Assembly: GCA_016785225.1 (NCBI GenBank)
Contig: JAFBJZ010000665.1
Location: 372,001 to 436,000 of the forward strand
Reading direction: 5' to 3'
From: Psettodes erumei
Taxonomy: Eukaryota; Chordata; Actinopteri; Pleuronectiformes; Psettodidae
Length of the DNA: 64,000 bases
Part shown: one piece after another, positions 1 through 12,291 of the stretch
How positions within the stretch are numbered: the stretch's first letter is position 1
Layout: every line of letters begins with the position of its first letter
Made by a program: the position numbers and the translations under genes
The notes under the pieces: generated by a model
Databases searched by the model: none
What the model saw: the letters and a program-made list of their open reading frames with translations, nothing else
What the model was told of the DNA's origin: nothing

Positions 1-956
1 AGTGAGAAAGTATATAATGTATAGAAGGTATCAGATAATAGGTGACCAAAGCACCACCCCTTCAGTAAGTATGTTATTATCTATTAAGTTATTAGTAGTA
101 ATATTTGTTTTTATGTATTCAGTCTGGTTCAGTTTGGTCAGTGACTTTGCCATTTTATGTTCAGACTTGACCCATAAAAGAACTGTAGATGCCCATGTAA
201 ATGTCCAGTTCTATATTCCATCTTTTATTTACTGACTAACTTCTGAATTTGGATTTGTTTGCATCATATTGGTACAGTTTAAAGATGAACACCAATCAAA
301 TTTCAGTTGATTTAAATGCAGTGCCTCTTTGATAGATGTGCCACAGATTTGTCAGAAACTAGGTCCAGGTCTTTGAGTATCAACACCATTCTTTGGTATC
401 TCAAATAGCTAACTCTGCTAATGGTTAGTGATGGATGTGGTGGAGTGAAGGTTGGTTTGCTTCATCTTTATCTCTTGCTGACACCTCAGTTGAGGATGTG
501 AGAGTCCTGTGAGGAAACAAACAAGCAGAGTATTTTAGACTCACTGCAGCAGAGCAGGAAGCGCACTGGCTTGTTAAGGTGTTCATTAGGTAATTAGTAA
601 GTTTAAGATGAGCTTTACCCACAAGCTGGGAAATAGACTGACACCATTTTGCTGCTTTACATACCTAAAGTTTGGTGATGGAGAGCAAAACTGATGAGAA
701 GGAAGTGTTGATATTGGAAAGTGAATTAAAATTCTCCTTACAAATATTTTTTTCTGTGTATTTTTTTAGAAACCCAAGCTGCCTGTTTTTCAGGTGATAA
801 AAAAACAACAAAAAAGGTGATTTTTTGCTTAATGTGGAGTTTTTCATCAATATAAATCCAACTGTCAATCTTTGCTGCTGCTTAGACTGGGAACAGCATT
901 CATCTCCCTAACAGTAAATCTGACCAGCAGGAAAGGGGCATGCAGTTTCCTTTACA

Positions 957-1252
957 GTAGTGGTTCTCATACTTTTTTTCTGACCCTATCAGAAACTGAA
1001 ATCACACAACCGACCACACATTTTAAAAAACCCAATAATTAACAATGATGGGGGAAGCAGCTAATAAAAAGGATCCATTTTGTGATGTTAAAGTAAGGAA
1101 GGCCAGCATGACTGCATCAGCAAATTTTGGTTTGTTTAATTTATGGACATAAATCATATTCATTCAACTCAGTTCCACTCCATGTTTGCCCCCTGGCTAT
1201 TCATCATGCCACCCCACTTCCAAAGTGGATCTGTGCCCCCAGTTTCAGAACC
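957..1252. mobile_element. hAT (Charlie-like) MITE remnant
   Basis: The left end reads GTGGTTCTCATACTTT and the right end is a near inverted copy ending in CAGAACCAC. This resembles the CAGTGGTTCTCAAAC terminal repeat of hAT-Charlie elements. No transposase frame lies between the ends, and I could not see a convincing 8-bp target duplication, so the borders are approximate. Confidence 0.45.
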
Positions 1253-1302
1253 ACGAGAGTCACTTCAATGATGAGTGAGTTTTCACTGACACCTGGTGGA
1301 CA

Positions 1303-1585
1303 TACACTGATCAGCCACAACATTAGAACCACCGACTGGTGAAGTGAATAACTGATTATCTCATGATAATGGGACCTGTCAGGCAGAAAGTGAACAGACA
1401 CTTCTTGAAGATCACAAGTGTAAGGAAATAGTGATTGCTAGATGACTTGGTTAGAGCATCTCTTAAACAGCAGGTCTCTTGGTGGGTTCCTGGTGTGTGG
1501 TGAGACCATGGGACACATTAAGACATCTTGTGATGATTCTGAGAGGTTTTAATTAAACGACGGGGACTTGTGGTTCATCAGTGTA
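1303..1585. mobile_element. Internally deleted Tc1/mariner element
   Basis: It begins TACACTGATCAGCCACAACA and ends with the inverted counterpart TTGTGGTTCATCAGTGTA, with TA at both borders as expected for Tc1/mariner insertions. The first 100 bases or so match the 5' end of a common fish Tc1-like transposon. The transposase gene is gone, leaving a 283-bp MITE-like derivative. A second copy of the same type lies at 36491-36763. Confidence 0.75.
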
Positions 1586-2559
1586 TGTCTTACTGTGACA
1601 GACTGCTTTGTGGGTTCATAAATGTTGGAGACCCCTGGTATGTAGGCACGTGTCTATGGTATGGTGAATTTATGATGCATCTAACACACATAGGGGTGTG
1701 TTTATTCGTATATTTTATGTTTTTATTTCATATTTGATGTCACATGTATTTCAACACGTTATCTGTTCCATACAGTACTGCAGTTTTGTAGGATTATCTG
1801 TATTATCATGCTCTACTCTTGCAAACCCAAACGTAACCGCTGGGTGGCAGGTGTGTACACATAACGTGTAGAATCTGTCATTAATTGACAACATGAAGTA
1901 AAAACACTACGCGCTGCAATCCAGTCCCTCGGGTTGGCTGTGTAATGTAACAGTCAGAAGTCCACAACCATGTCATACCACGAAATCAAGCTGTTTTAAG
2001 CTTGATAACAATCACTTAAGCAACTCTATCTCAGGGTGGTTTGCTTAAAATTAATTAGCAAGGTGAAAGAATGAAGATCACAGCCCTGCAAATCATGTTT
2101 TTACTGTTTACCCAAAACAAAACTAAATAAAAACTAAAATCATAAAAATTACTGGATAAAATAGGAGATTTATTTTGCATATATGTATATAAATGCACTT
2201 CGTGACCTGAAAACTCTTATTTTCCACCTGGCTGGATGGTTTCGAACCACTGAATAACATATATCCGATGATATTGAACGCAGCTCTGCTCAAACCCGGA
2301 TGTTTTGCTCCCTCTACAGACATTTCGCCAAAGATCTAGTAGCGACTGGGAAATTACCGGAGATTATCTTTAAAATAAAATAAGTATTACTGGATAAGCC
2401 GTTACAGTTTGCGGTGTGGGTACGCAGTATTTTTAAACTAATGAGCCGAACTTCCTTTTTTCCGGCATCGTGACTGCAGCCGGGAAACAACCACGTTCGC
2501 TTCAATGTGTCGACGTCTCTGGTAAAAAGCGATCAGTGAGAGCAGTTTGAGCCTGCAGG

Positions 2560-5500
2560 ATGCTCCGGGAGCTGTATCCCTTCGTGGAGGACAGCTACAG
2601 CCGCTTCCCGTCGCAGAGTAACATCTACGGGCTGTGTCAGGCCGGGGAGCAGGAGCTGCTGGCGGCCACTCTCAAAGGGAAGGTGGTGTGTTTCAGGTAC
2701 CAGGAGCTGCAGCAGAAGATCCGACCCGTGGCCAAGGAGGTCCAGTTCACCTACATACCAGGTACTCACCGGCCGGCCTGAACACAGGGAGCTCTGCTGA
2801 AAGCACTGTAAGAAACATCCTACAATAACAGGATATGTTCTCTTGACACTATGTTGTCTCACCAGAACGTCATGGGCCACGGGATTATCTCCTATTACAC
2901 CCAAAACATATAGAATTATGCTCATAAACAGTAAATTTATTCAAGTGCTGTACTTGCTACTTGTTACGTTGTGATTAAATATGTCAGATTTAAAACATCC
3001 AGCAGTATATAACATCATTCAAATGAGCTCTTCTGCAATCGGCAACAAGAGTGAACTGCTGCATTCAAAACACATCAGTGAAACTTATTCAACAATATGA
3101 TAGTGGCATAACAATGTTGAGTTAACAATGAGTTTTTGATATTTCAAATGTATTCCTATCAGATTTTCTTTGCACTTTTTTGTGATTGAGAATAATTTTG
3201 TTGGATGTTGGCTGTTGGTCGATGCTACACAGATCTGATCCCATCTTCTTTGTACAGTTGATGCAGAAATCGTATCTATTGATGCCTTCAACAAGTCTCC
3301 CCCCAACAGAGGCCTGGTGGTGGGCATCACATTTATAAAGGTATGTTTATATTACCATTCAGCAGTCATAGCATGTGTATACTTCACCACACAGGAAGTA
3401 AAGCAACATTCCCACTTATCACTGATCTCCTCCAGGACTCTGGTGACAAAGCCACCCCCTTCCTGAATATCTACTGTGACTACGAGCCGGGCTCTGAATT
3501 CAACCTGGAGTCTATCGCACGTGAGTGACACAGTGTCCAGATTTTTACGGTCCTCGCTCTTTAACAGATGTTTCACACGCCGATGTCCGTGTGTCTCCGT
3601 GAACAGAGAGTTGTCTGAATCTGGAGCTGCAGTTCACGCCCTTCCAGCTGTACCACACAGAGTGAGTTTGCCGTGACACACTGTGAACCAATCAACAACG
3701 TGTAGTCAATGCAGAAGCATTTTCACCAATGCTTTTAAAAAAATAGGCAGAGCCTTTAAATTTCAAAACATACCAAAGCCAAAAATGTCTTTATACTAGT
3801 GAAGAAAACCCCATCGCCACAGGAGGAAGCAACAGAGACGACGAACACTTCTCTACGCCAACAGCACAGTGGGATTTCAACCCACTTAACTCAACTTTAT
3901 TAAATGTCAACCACAACTTGAACCCTGTAAAATATTTCTAACATACTGCTTTTTAGTACTGATAACTAATTTCTTTTTATATCTGATACTAGAGTTACCT
4001 TTCACCTTACTGAATCATAGTTTGTATTGTTGCTATTAATTCATTTCCCAGTGAGAGTCAGTCATCTCGTCTCAGTCATTATACTGTACATGCTGCTGCT
4101 GGTATCGCTGTTTCATCTCAGTGGAAATTCTCTGCTCCCGGTCCAGTGCTGCTACATCCTCTGATGAGACTTTGTGCAAGTATATGCTAATCATCAGTGG
4201 GGGGGCGTCACATCTGTCAGCAGCCTCCAGACAGGATGTGACAGCGAACATGACGGAGTGCGTCTGGATAATAAATGTCAGCCACCTTCTCTCTCTCTCT
4301 CTCTCTCTCTCCATCAGAGTGCGGTGTGACGACGGAGGCAGCGAGACGGTGTTTCTGCTCAGTGGCCATGACCAGAGGATCCACCTGTACAAGGAGGTCA
4401 GCTCAGAGACCGCCTCAACTGTGTGTGTGTGTGTGTGTGTGTGTCTTTTCAGGAGCATAACAATGTCATTTAACTGACTATAACATATTATTTATTTTAT
4501 TGTAACATCAAAAAAAGTTTGGGTTTTCACGTTCATCTGGTCCAATTGAAGATGTCGAATAGAAAGCGAAATATTAAAACATCCACAGACTATCATTACT
4601 CCTATAGTTTTTTTTAGACATTTTAAATACACCAAAAGACCACAGCATTAGTATTGTCCCATCTGTGTGTGTGTGTGTGTGTGTGTGTAAAGACTTTCAT
4701 TACAAGTTGATAAAGTAAAAAAACATAAGATTCATCAGTGCAAACCTCTGTTCTGGGGTTTTCCCTCACATTAAATGATTTTATTCTGCTCAGTTGGTAT
4801 AGAACTGCCCAGTTCAGGGACCCTCTGCTCACCTTGTCTTTAAGTTGGCTCTCGAAGTTCACCCCTGACCATAGAACAACACACACGACAACAACATTCA
4901 AAGTTCCAAACGACCAAAACATCGGGCAGGCTTTTCAACTAGTGAGGGAGTTAAACCATGATAGTGGTGGGATTTGCAAATTGAAGGGGACGCGCACTTA
5001 TATTCATCGTGCGACACAAGCACAACATATCAGAGCGTCTCTGAGTTTGACCCGCCTGTTTCCACCAGAACGCCTCCCTGCACCAGTTTGAGGAGCAGCC
5101 GGTAGAGAAGCTCTTCCCTGAACTTCAGCAGCTGCCCAGCAAGTCAGTCTGTGTGCACTTGAGCTCTGCTCACTGTGTGTTTGTTTGCTGATGCGTGCTG
5201 AAGTTTTTGTATGAAACTTGTAAGTCACTCATTAGTTCCGTGTGCCAGTCTGCCCCGTTAATTTCATCTTAAACACAGCAACAGTGCTGTGACAAACAGA
5301 AAAATAACAGTAACTCAAGAGCCCGGCAGCTGTTTGAAATGCTACAGATGAGGAAAAGAGAAATGAGTCAGCAATTTTGTCAATATGGCAATGAGACAAT
5401 ACACTGAGTATTGATGACATGGCACCTGGCAATGGATGACATTAATATTGAGTGACATACCAACCTGTTTTTGATATTCTAAGTGTCGCTGGAGTCATTC

Positions 5501-8500
5501 AACATTCATTATTATTCTATTTATTTATATATTTCTTTATCTGACACAGACATACAGTAACATTGGTGCTGTAACATTTAACCATGCACCAGTATCAGAT
5601 GTGCTGCTTTCAGGGTTCAAAGCCGACTGCACGTTTGCAACACCTGTCCACAGAAGTTCAAATTAAATATAGAAATAAATGAAACAAAAAGAAATGGCAT
5701 AAAAAAAACAGACACGTACAGTGTGTGCTTATATTTTAGGTGTGGGGGCAGTATTGTTTCTCTTCATTAAAAACATTGATTCCTCACCCTCCCTGTTGTG
5801 TCTCTCCTCCCACCATGCAGCGTGCTGTGGTTGGACATGTTGAGTCTAGCGGGCGGCCGGCGGGTCTCGGCGTTCGGCTGTCAGAACGGCTGTGTCGGAT
5901 TGGCTCTGGTGAACCAGACCGGGCCAGGTGAGTCACCCAAACGCAGAACAATGTCTCTCTGAGATTAAGAGATGGTGCCACTGTGCCTCTGACCAGCAGC
6001 CTGTATTTACAGATATCGTTCATGTTGCATTGAAAGCCCATGTGCATGGGCCATGCCTTCCCAAACAGGTGACAGGTTGTTTTGTTTTTTTCATTGTCCT
6101 TATTCTGGCTAACTGGGCCTCTGCTCAGGTTGCAGAGGTCCGTTGAGAAATATATGACGTCACAGGACAAAAACGTCTGTCACGCACCCACACAGATCTA
6201 AAAGGAGCGCTCTTCACCATAATTACAGGCAGGGAAATCCGAAAAAGTCCTATTCATATCAGTCTCCTAGTTGTAATCTCCATCATTCTTCCACTTGGTA
6301 CACGAGCAGTGGCTGCAGAGCTTTCATCATTCTCAGTAAAGTCTAATTAAAATCCTATTTTTAAACTAATACGCTCCATTCAGCTCATTTAAAATGAACT
6401 GTACACAGTTAGTTTGTCTCTGGTTTCACGTGTAAATGAGCTGCTGCTCATACATAGCACAGCAACAATAATCTTCTCAGTTTTTTTGGTAAATGATGTT
6501 CGTCTCTCAAGTCAGAAGAACAAGCTTTTCCTCTTTTCCCCATTCTGCCGACATTATGTGTTATGTGTCACTTCCTTTTTCACTAAAGAGCATTTTCCCT
6601 CTGCAGATAGTTTGACTCGTCGTATGAGGAAAAGCAAAGGTGCTACTCGCAGCATTAATGATGGCCCTGTGTCCCAGTAAGCTGTGACAGTGAGTCAGCA
6701 TGAACCAGACCAGGACCCAGTTTTGTTGTTCACGCCTGGGATTGTCCTGCTGTCACGTGATTGTCTTCAGGGAACGAGACCAAGCTGCGTCCCGAATCAC
6801 TCCCTATTCACGACATCATGTTGTTTTTTTTCAACTTCTGACTATTTTATTCAAGTGAATTCAGAGTTGGAAATGCGCGCACCCACAGCGGAACGACCCA
6901 CCCGTCCTGACGCTGCGCTCATGCCGGCAGAATGGGAAGAACAGGGGGAAGAGAACCACCCCTTATTCTGGCCAGTGAGAGGTCACGCCTCGTTTGATTG
7001 GCCCCAACTTAACCTTGATGCTGCACCAGATAAACACACTTGTAGCAGTTTGCTGCCAAGTGGAACCGCACCCGACCAAACGGCTCCTGTAAAATGAGCT
7101 GAATCGGTGGTATTCGAGCAGTGCCTCCCCGCTCGGCCGCTAATGAAGGACACTACCGGTTTCGTTCTATTGTGGGGACTGTCAGTGACACTGTACAGCG
7201 CAAACACATTCAGACAATGAGAGGTGGAAGGGTACAGAATATACGTGTAGTAAATATTGAAGGATTTTAGACACAGCTGAGGTGTAATCAGCCAGAATGA
7301 AAGACTGAGCAGTGTGGACGAGCAGGGCATTTAAGAATATTAGTGGAACATGTAATATCATGGTTAGGGCGAATGTGCATCACAGAGCTGCATCGGTTTC
7401 TTTAGGATGACAGTCAGACCTCATCAGTACACTAATCAACAGCGAGATTAATTCAGATTACATTATTATGTCTGTGCTGTGTGAGTGTGATCTGATTTTG
7501 TTGTTTGTGAATGTGAGCATGATAATTGGCTCTCTGAAGGGAACTGTAACGATCTGATTACTGGCATTTTCTCAATCTTGGTTATTTATTATAGTGAAGG
7601 AAAAGACGTTGCTGCAGCCCTCAGTGTACTGCAGGACTCACTTGTGTTTTACAGATGCTGTGTGTTTCTCCTCAGAGGTTCTGCAGAGCTGGCGGGTCCA
7701 GTTCGACAGCCCGATCTCCACGGTGCTGCTGTTCCCCCTGAGCTGCCACACGGATCCCAGCCACCCCAGAGCAGAGACCAGTATGTCATCGCTCTGTCGC
7801 TCTTCTCCCCTCCTTCAGTTTGCTCTCGAATCTGTACTGGTCCTCTAAATTGTTTTCCTTTCGTCAGGTGCGGAAATGAAAGGCTACAACCTGCTGGTAA
7901 CCAGTACCATTGAGATGGCCGTGGTGTACAGGTCAGAACCAGATGCTCTTTAGAAAGGTTCCTGTGCATTGAACTTCGACGAGGTGACTGTAGCGGTTGT
8001 CTTTGCGGGTCTGTGCCCTCTCAGAGACGTCCAGGAGTGTGGACTGTCTCGCTCCACGTGCCTCTCAGAAAGTGACCAGTGGGACGCGGTGCTCTGTGCT
8101 CTAGTCATTGACCTGGATTTTGACGGGCAGAAGGAGGTGCTGCTGGGGACATATGGACAGGTCAGGGTGTCTCTTTACTAATGGATTGTGTTCATAATAC
8201 TTCACAGGATAAAGCTGGCGATGTTCGCTATTTTCAAGTCCTTGAAAAGACCCAAACCAACAAGGTGTTAGTCCAACTCTGTCTCAGCTTCTCTGTGACT
8301 CGCAGATCTGAGCCCATTGTTTCCTCCGAGAGACATAAATCTGTATTTCATTGGAAAAAAAAGCTCAGTTGTATCCTAAATCAGCTTGTCACTGCAGGAG
8401 GAAATTTGTTGGGGATGTTTTGCATCTGCGGATGAATACAGTTTTATTTCACCAGTGAATATGACCAACAGCAGGACAGTGTATGTGATAAAGCCAAAAT

Positions 8501-9622
8501 AAACCACAGTGCCCATGTTGTAACGGTGTGTCCGTGGAGTCACATCCACCCACTGTACTTGTTAGAAAGAGACATTCCCTGTTAGTTTGAGTCTTTGCAC
8601 AGGAATTATTGACAGTAGGACAAATATAGCATATCACCAGCCTTACTCCTGTAGTGAAATGACAGTATGGAGTAGGTCCAAGTGAATTAAAAATGATGGA
8701 GGGTGACAGATAAGAATAGCTGACTGTTGTGGGGGAAGTCCTTACAATAACTGTGTCATCTACCTGTCCGCCGTGCAGGAGCTCCTGTGTTACAAGTTCC
8801 ACCCGGCGGCGGGGAGCGGCCAGTTTCAGCTGCAGTGGAGGCGGAGCTTCAAGAGCCCCGTGCTGTCCATCATCTACTTGGACTTGACCGGTGACGGTTT
8901 GAGAGAGCTGGCTGTCCTCACGCTGAAGGGACTGCATATCTTACAGGTGCGTGGCAGAAAGCTGCGCGGAAGCTGCAGCATCGCAGGGAGCTCAGTCTTG
9001 AACTGAGAAAAAATAATATTTCTTCTGGAGAAGTGAGTTCAAACGAGTATCAAATAATTGCTGACCTCCACAGGCAGCTGGCAGAAATCGCAGCAGGCCT
9101 GATTGAGCTGCTTCTTTTAGCTGAGCTAATTTCCCTTTTTCTTTTCTCTGCTAACAAATGAACCTTTGCGGCTCTTGTTTGATGCATCTTGCAGCATTAT
9201 TTTGAATCACCGTGCTGCTGAAATTGGCCAACAACCCTAAGAAACCCCAAAGGAAAAAGATTACCATGATCTGCTGATAAACAACAAAGCTTTGTTACTC
9301 TCAGGCATTCAGAAGCAGCTTGCTTCACCATTTCTAAAGCAACACCCAGAGCTCGTGTTGCCTTTTTTTAATGAATGAATCCAACGCTCGTCACATTCCT
9401 CTTGAATACTGAATATCTCATTTCATGTTATTTTACCCCCCTCTGTTTTTTTTTCAGCATAGTCTCACCAGCACAGCTGATTTGGTGCTGGAGCGACTCA
9501 CGCGGAGGGTGTCGGCGCTGACAGCCGGTTCTGAACCGGAGTCAGACAAAGCTCAAGACGCCAAGGTGAAGGATGCTCCTGCTAAGAAAGCCGAGCGTGC
9601 AGCTCAGGCACCTCCACATTAA
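2560..9622 (+). CDS. kptn: Kaptin (KICSTOR complex subunit, actin-associated)
   Basis: Twelve coding exons: 2560-2761, 3258-3340, 3436-3520, 3607-3661, 4318-4396, 5069-5142, 5821-5927, 7676-7780, 7868-7931, 8025-8160, 8779-8946 and 9458-9622. All have GT-AG junctions and phases that agree, giving 440 residues against 436 for human KPTN. The product matches kaptin throughout: ATLKGKV and QKIRPVAKE in exon 1, FLNIYCDYEPGSE in exon 3, TVFLLSG.D..IHLYKE in exon 5, and DLTGDGLRELAVLTLKG in exon 11, an FG-GAP-like propeller blade. Kaptin was first described as an actin-binding protein. It is also a KICSTOR subunit with SZT2, ITFG2 and C12orf66, which brings GATOR1 to the lysosome to restrain mTORC1 when amino acids are low. 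The start is the ATG at 2560, in line with the family N-terminus. The C-terminal tail is charged and Lys/Ala-rich. No disabling change is seen. Confidence 0.95.
4289..4312 (+). repeat. (CT)n microsatellite in the kptn exon 5 acceptor
   Basis: About eleven CT dinucleotides lie directly before the CCATCAG acceptor at 4317. They form most of the polypyrimidine tract for exon 5. Confidence 0.9.
4420..4444 (+). repeat. (GT)n microsatellite, kptn intron 5
   Basis: About twelve GT units start 24 bases after the exon 5 donor at 4397. Confidence 0.9.
4663..4688 (+). repeat. (GT)n microsatellite, kptn intron 5
   Basis: A second run of about twelve TG/GT units in the same intron, 220 bases after the first. 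Confidence 0.9.
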
Positions 9623-9877
9623 GCAGAAGGCGTTGTTTACCTGAGTGAGTCTCTGTGCTTCAGACTGACGGATTATTTGCCGTATTTAAAGGTGCAGTGT
9701 CTGAAGAGGTAAATTTAGCTGTGTGGTTACATACTGAATGTGGGTGATGTCATACAGAAAACTGGTGGAACAGTTCAAATTAAACCAAATGAATGCAGTT
9801 CAATGGGCTTACTGTATGTAATGATATTCCCAACCACGACATGATGTGCTGTAGATAGTGTACAGTAACATATAAAT

Positions 9878-9883
9878 AATAAA
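9878..9883 (+). other. kptn: Probable kptn polyadenylation signal
   Basis: The hexamer AATAAA lies 256 bases after the stop codon, in AT-rich sequence on the gene strand. It is the first canonical signal after the coding region. This assignment rests on position only. Confidence 0.5.
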
Positions 9884-10344
9884 TGACATACTTGAGTCTA
9901 TGTGCTTACTGCTTTTAGGCTATTTATCTTGTGAATTCTTCCTTTTGTTTTAATTAGATTTAATTATGATTACACAATGATATACCAGCAAGTCCACACA
10001 TACGGATGCCACTTTTGATTTTTACTCCCTTTCTTTTTATTTTGGTCTTTCTCACACTGGTGTAATGTGGTTCAGGACAGTATCTTCTGTTACTGGGGAA
10101 AAAAAATCCAGTACAAAGTAAAACTGCACCCTGGGTGTATTTATATAGGGCTGCGGGAACAGTATGTGGACAGTTTTTGTTTCCCGGGTTTTGTGCGTCC
10201 GCACATTCAAAAAAATTAAATACATTATAGAAGCAAGTCTCCACTTTAATAGTAGTAGTGTACATTAGGAGAGAACTGTGTGAGAGAAACAGTCATGTGC
10301 ATTCATTGACTGAAGGCTTCAGCATCAGCAGACACTTTGTTCTC

Positions 10345-10620
10345 TTCTGGTGATGTTTCCCAGAGCTTCACTGCATCCTCCTCCAGTTCCTGCTGGACTG
10401 TAGCTCACACTCATACTCGGCCTCTTCGTCCTGAAAAGCCCCTTGGTTGCTTTGGGCGTATGTTTAGGATCGTTGGCCTGCTGAAAGACGTTGTGTCATT
10501 CAGTGAGTTCCGATGCATTTGATTGAATCTGCATTCATCCCGGTGCTGCTGTCAGCAGTGAAATCATCCGTAAAATGCTAGTTTCACTGGAGCCGTACAG
10601 CCCCAGTCATACCAGAACCA
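10345..10620 (-). pseudogene. Tc1/mariner-like transposase fragment
   Basis: On the minus strand, 10487-10423 reads FQQANDPKHTPKATKG. This matches the conserved DNDPKHTAKATKE block of the Tc1 transposase catalytic domain. Flanking sequence does not continue as an intact transposase, and no start or terminal repeats are visible. It is a degraded internal fragment, and the ends given are rough. Confidence 0.5.
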
Positions 10621-11548
10621 GGTTTGACAGATGAGCTGGTGGCCTCGGGTCATGAGCTGTTTCTTTTATCCGCACATTTTCCTCTTTTCATCACTGATTG
10701 TCACTTTTTGTGTGTTCTTGTGAACTGCAGCCCGGTTTGTCTGTTTTTGAGATTTACCAGGCGTTTGCTTCTTGTGGTGAATCCTCTGAGCTTCTCTTCT
10801 CTTTCTCATTGCCAAGGAAACATGTCTCCTGCCTTGCCGTGCAGTCATAAATGGACTGTGTGGAAAGCGCACAACTGTTGGTTTTGATGATAGATTTTTG
10901 CTTCATTATTATCTTCTTGTGTCACCTCTTCACTCCTCACTTCTAAACGGCAGCTCTCGTCCCCCTGAGTCATGTGTGAGCACTTTTGTGCACGGACTAC
11001 TGTTGAAACGACAACGACACAGCTGCTCAAAAAACATTTAGCAGCCAAGTGTCCAGTTACTTTTGAACCCTTGCACTTTGGCCACTACGTGTTCTCTACT
11101 ATGATCTCAGTTGAACGTTTGTTTATTTGCTTTATAAAATGTCAGGAAAGTGCGATAAATATTAAAAATGAAACCATAGATAATCAAATTACCCTTTCTA
11201 TAACTATTAAAGAGAAAATCTTACCAGTTGAGAAGCAAGAGTTAGTGAGTTTTGGGTTGCAAAAATGCATACTGGATAAAAAACGGTATCTCAATTCATT
11301 TATCCACATTTCTATATTTATTTGGTGTAAATAATGATAATAAAATAGATTTTAAGTCTGAACATGAGACCAGAGGAGAGATTTACTGCAGTGTTACTAT
11401 TAAATACCATTACATAATCATAAGGCTGCCTCTTATTTACCAGAGGTGTTCTACTTTGAGACTCAGAGGGAGTAAAGGGAGAAAATAACTTTTAAGACGA
11501 ATCCAAGAACAACAAAACGCAGCATGGGCACCGGATCAGTCGAAAATC

Positions 11549-11569
11549 TTTTTTTTTTTTTTTTTTTTT
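11549..11569 (+). repeat. Poly-T tract
   Basis: An uninterrupted run of about 21 T residues; on the other strand it could be the poly-A tail of a retroposed sequence, but no body is recognisable beside it. Confidence 0.85.
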
Positions 11570-11800
11570 ACTGGGATAATAAAATGAAACCAAAATGAAC
11601 ACAGTAACCGTCCGGTGGATCTGGGCTGTTCTGGCCTCGTCGTTCGGCCGGTCAGTGGCACTGTGGTCCTCCGTGGAGCCCTCCAACTCTATTTCTCTCC
11701 GGCACTACAAAGGCAACAATAACAACAGCTGCACTTATCACACCGAGGACTTCACAGAGAGACATGGCGTGAAGATGACTTCAGACAGCTAGTTTTTTTT

Positions 11801-11830
11801 CTCTCTCTCTCTCTCTCTCTCCCCCTCTCT
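11801..11830 (+). repeat. (CT)n tract upstream of nova2
   Basis: About ten CT units run into a C-rich stretch some 460 bases before the nova2 start codon. GAGA/CT tracts are common near vertebrate promoters, but no role is shown here. Confidence 0.8.
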
Positions 11831-12198
11831 TCAGCGCCTTGCCCCCGCGAAGCTGTTGCACTTGCCTCCATGGCTGATCTCTTGTCACACTGTTGTGCAG
11901 CTTTATTTTAACGGGTTGCTTTTTTTTTGCGCGTCAACAATATGAGGACCATGCTGCCGGAGCGACAATGAGCGCGTCAAAAGGGCGCATTTCACTCAAT
12001 GGGATTTTATATTTAGCTCCGTGAGGGACGCGCTGGAGGAGCAGCGGGGCAGCGGGAGGAGGAGGAGGAGGAGGACCCCCTCCCCGATCCCACTGTTGTC
12101 TAACATTTTTGATCCTTTTCAGGCCGTTTCGAGACCCCAAAACTTGTCGTTCACATCGCGGCGCGCGTTATCGGGCTATGTGGCGGTGAGGGCGCTGC

Positions 12199-12223
12199 GT
12201 GTGCGTGTGTGTGTGTGTGTGTG
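12199..12223 (+). repeat. (GT)n microsatellite in the nova2 5' leader
   Basis: A GCGTGTGCG start runs into about ten GT units, roughly 70 bases before the nova2 ATG. It is probably transcribed within the 5' UTR. Confidence 0.8.
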
Positions 12224-12291
12224 TCCGCGTTGAGTGAGGTGGAATAGCGCAAATTTATCTACACTCGGAGTAGTGGGGGGAAATAAAAAAG

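Larger units (their letters stand above)
1..2559. other. Intergenic region upstream of kptn
   Basis: No gene is supported here. Open frames are short and lack family motifs. The stretch holds two small DNA-transposon remnants (957-1252 and 1303-1585, listed separately). The last 200 bases or so before 2560 become more GC-rich and probably contain the kptn promoter and 5' UTR, but I see no TATA box. Confidence 0.6.
9884..12291. other. Intergenic region between kptn and nova2, with nova2 5' UTR
   Basis: No gene is supported. The region contains a Tc1-like transposase fragment (10345-10620), a poly-T run (11549-11569), a CT tract at 11801-11830, a GGA run near 12058-12073 and a GT run at 12199-12223. 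From about 11830 the sequence is CpG-rich and probably contains the nova2 promoter and 5' UTR. I cannot place the transcription start. Confidence 0.55.

Noticed and set aside
6784..6830. Possible fish MITE end (GCGTCCCGAATCACTCCCTA) in kptn intron 7
   Set aside because: Only one end resembles a known repeat and no inverted partner was found, so it is not listed as a feature.
8449..8937. 162-codon antisense frame over kptn exon 11
   Set aside because: It is a shadow of the conserved kaptin exon on the other strand, with low-complexity, non-family sequence.
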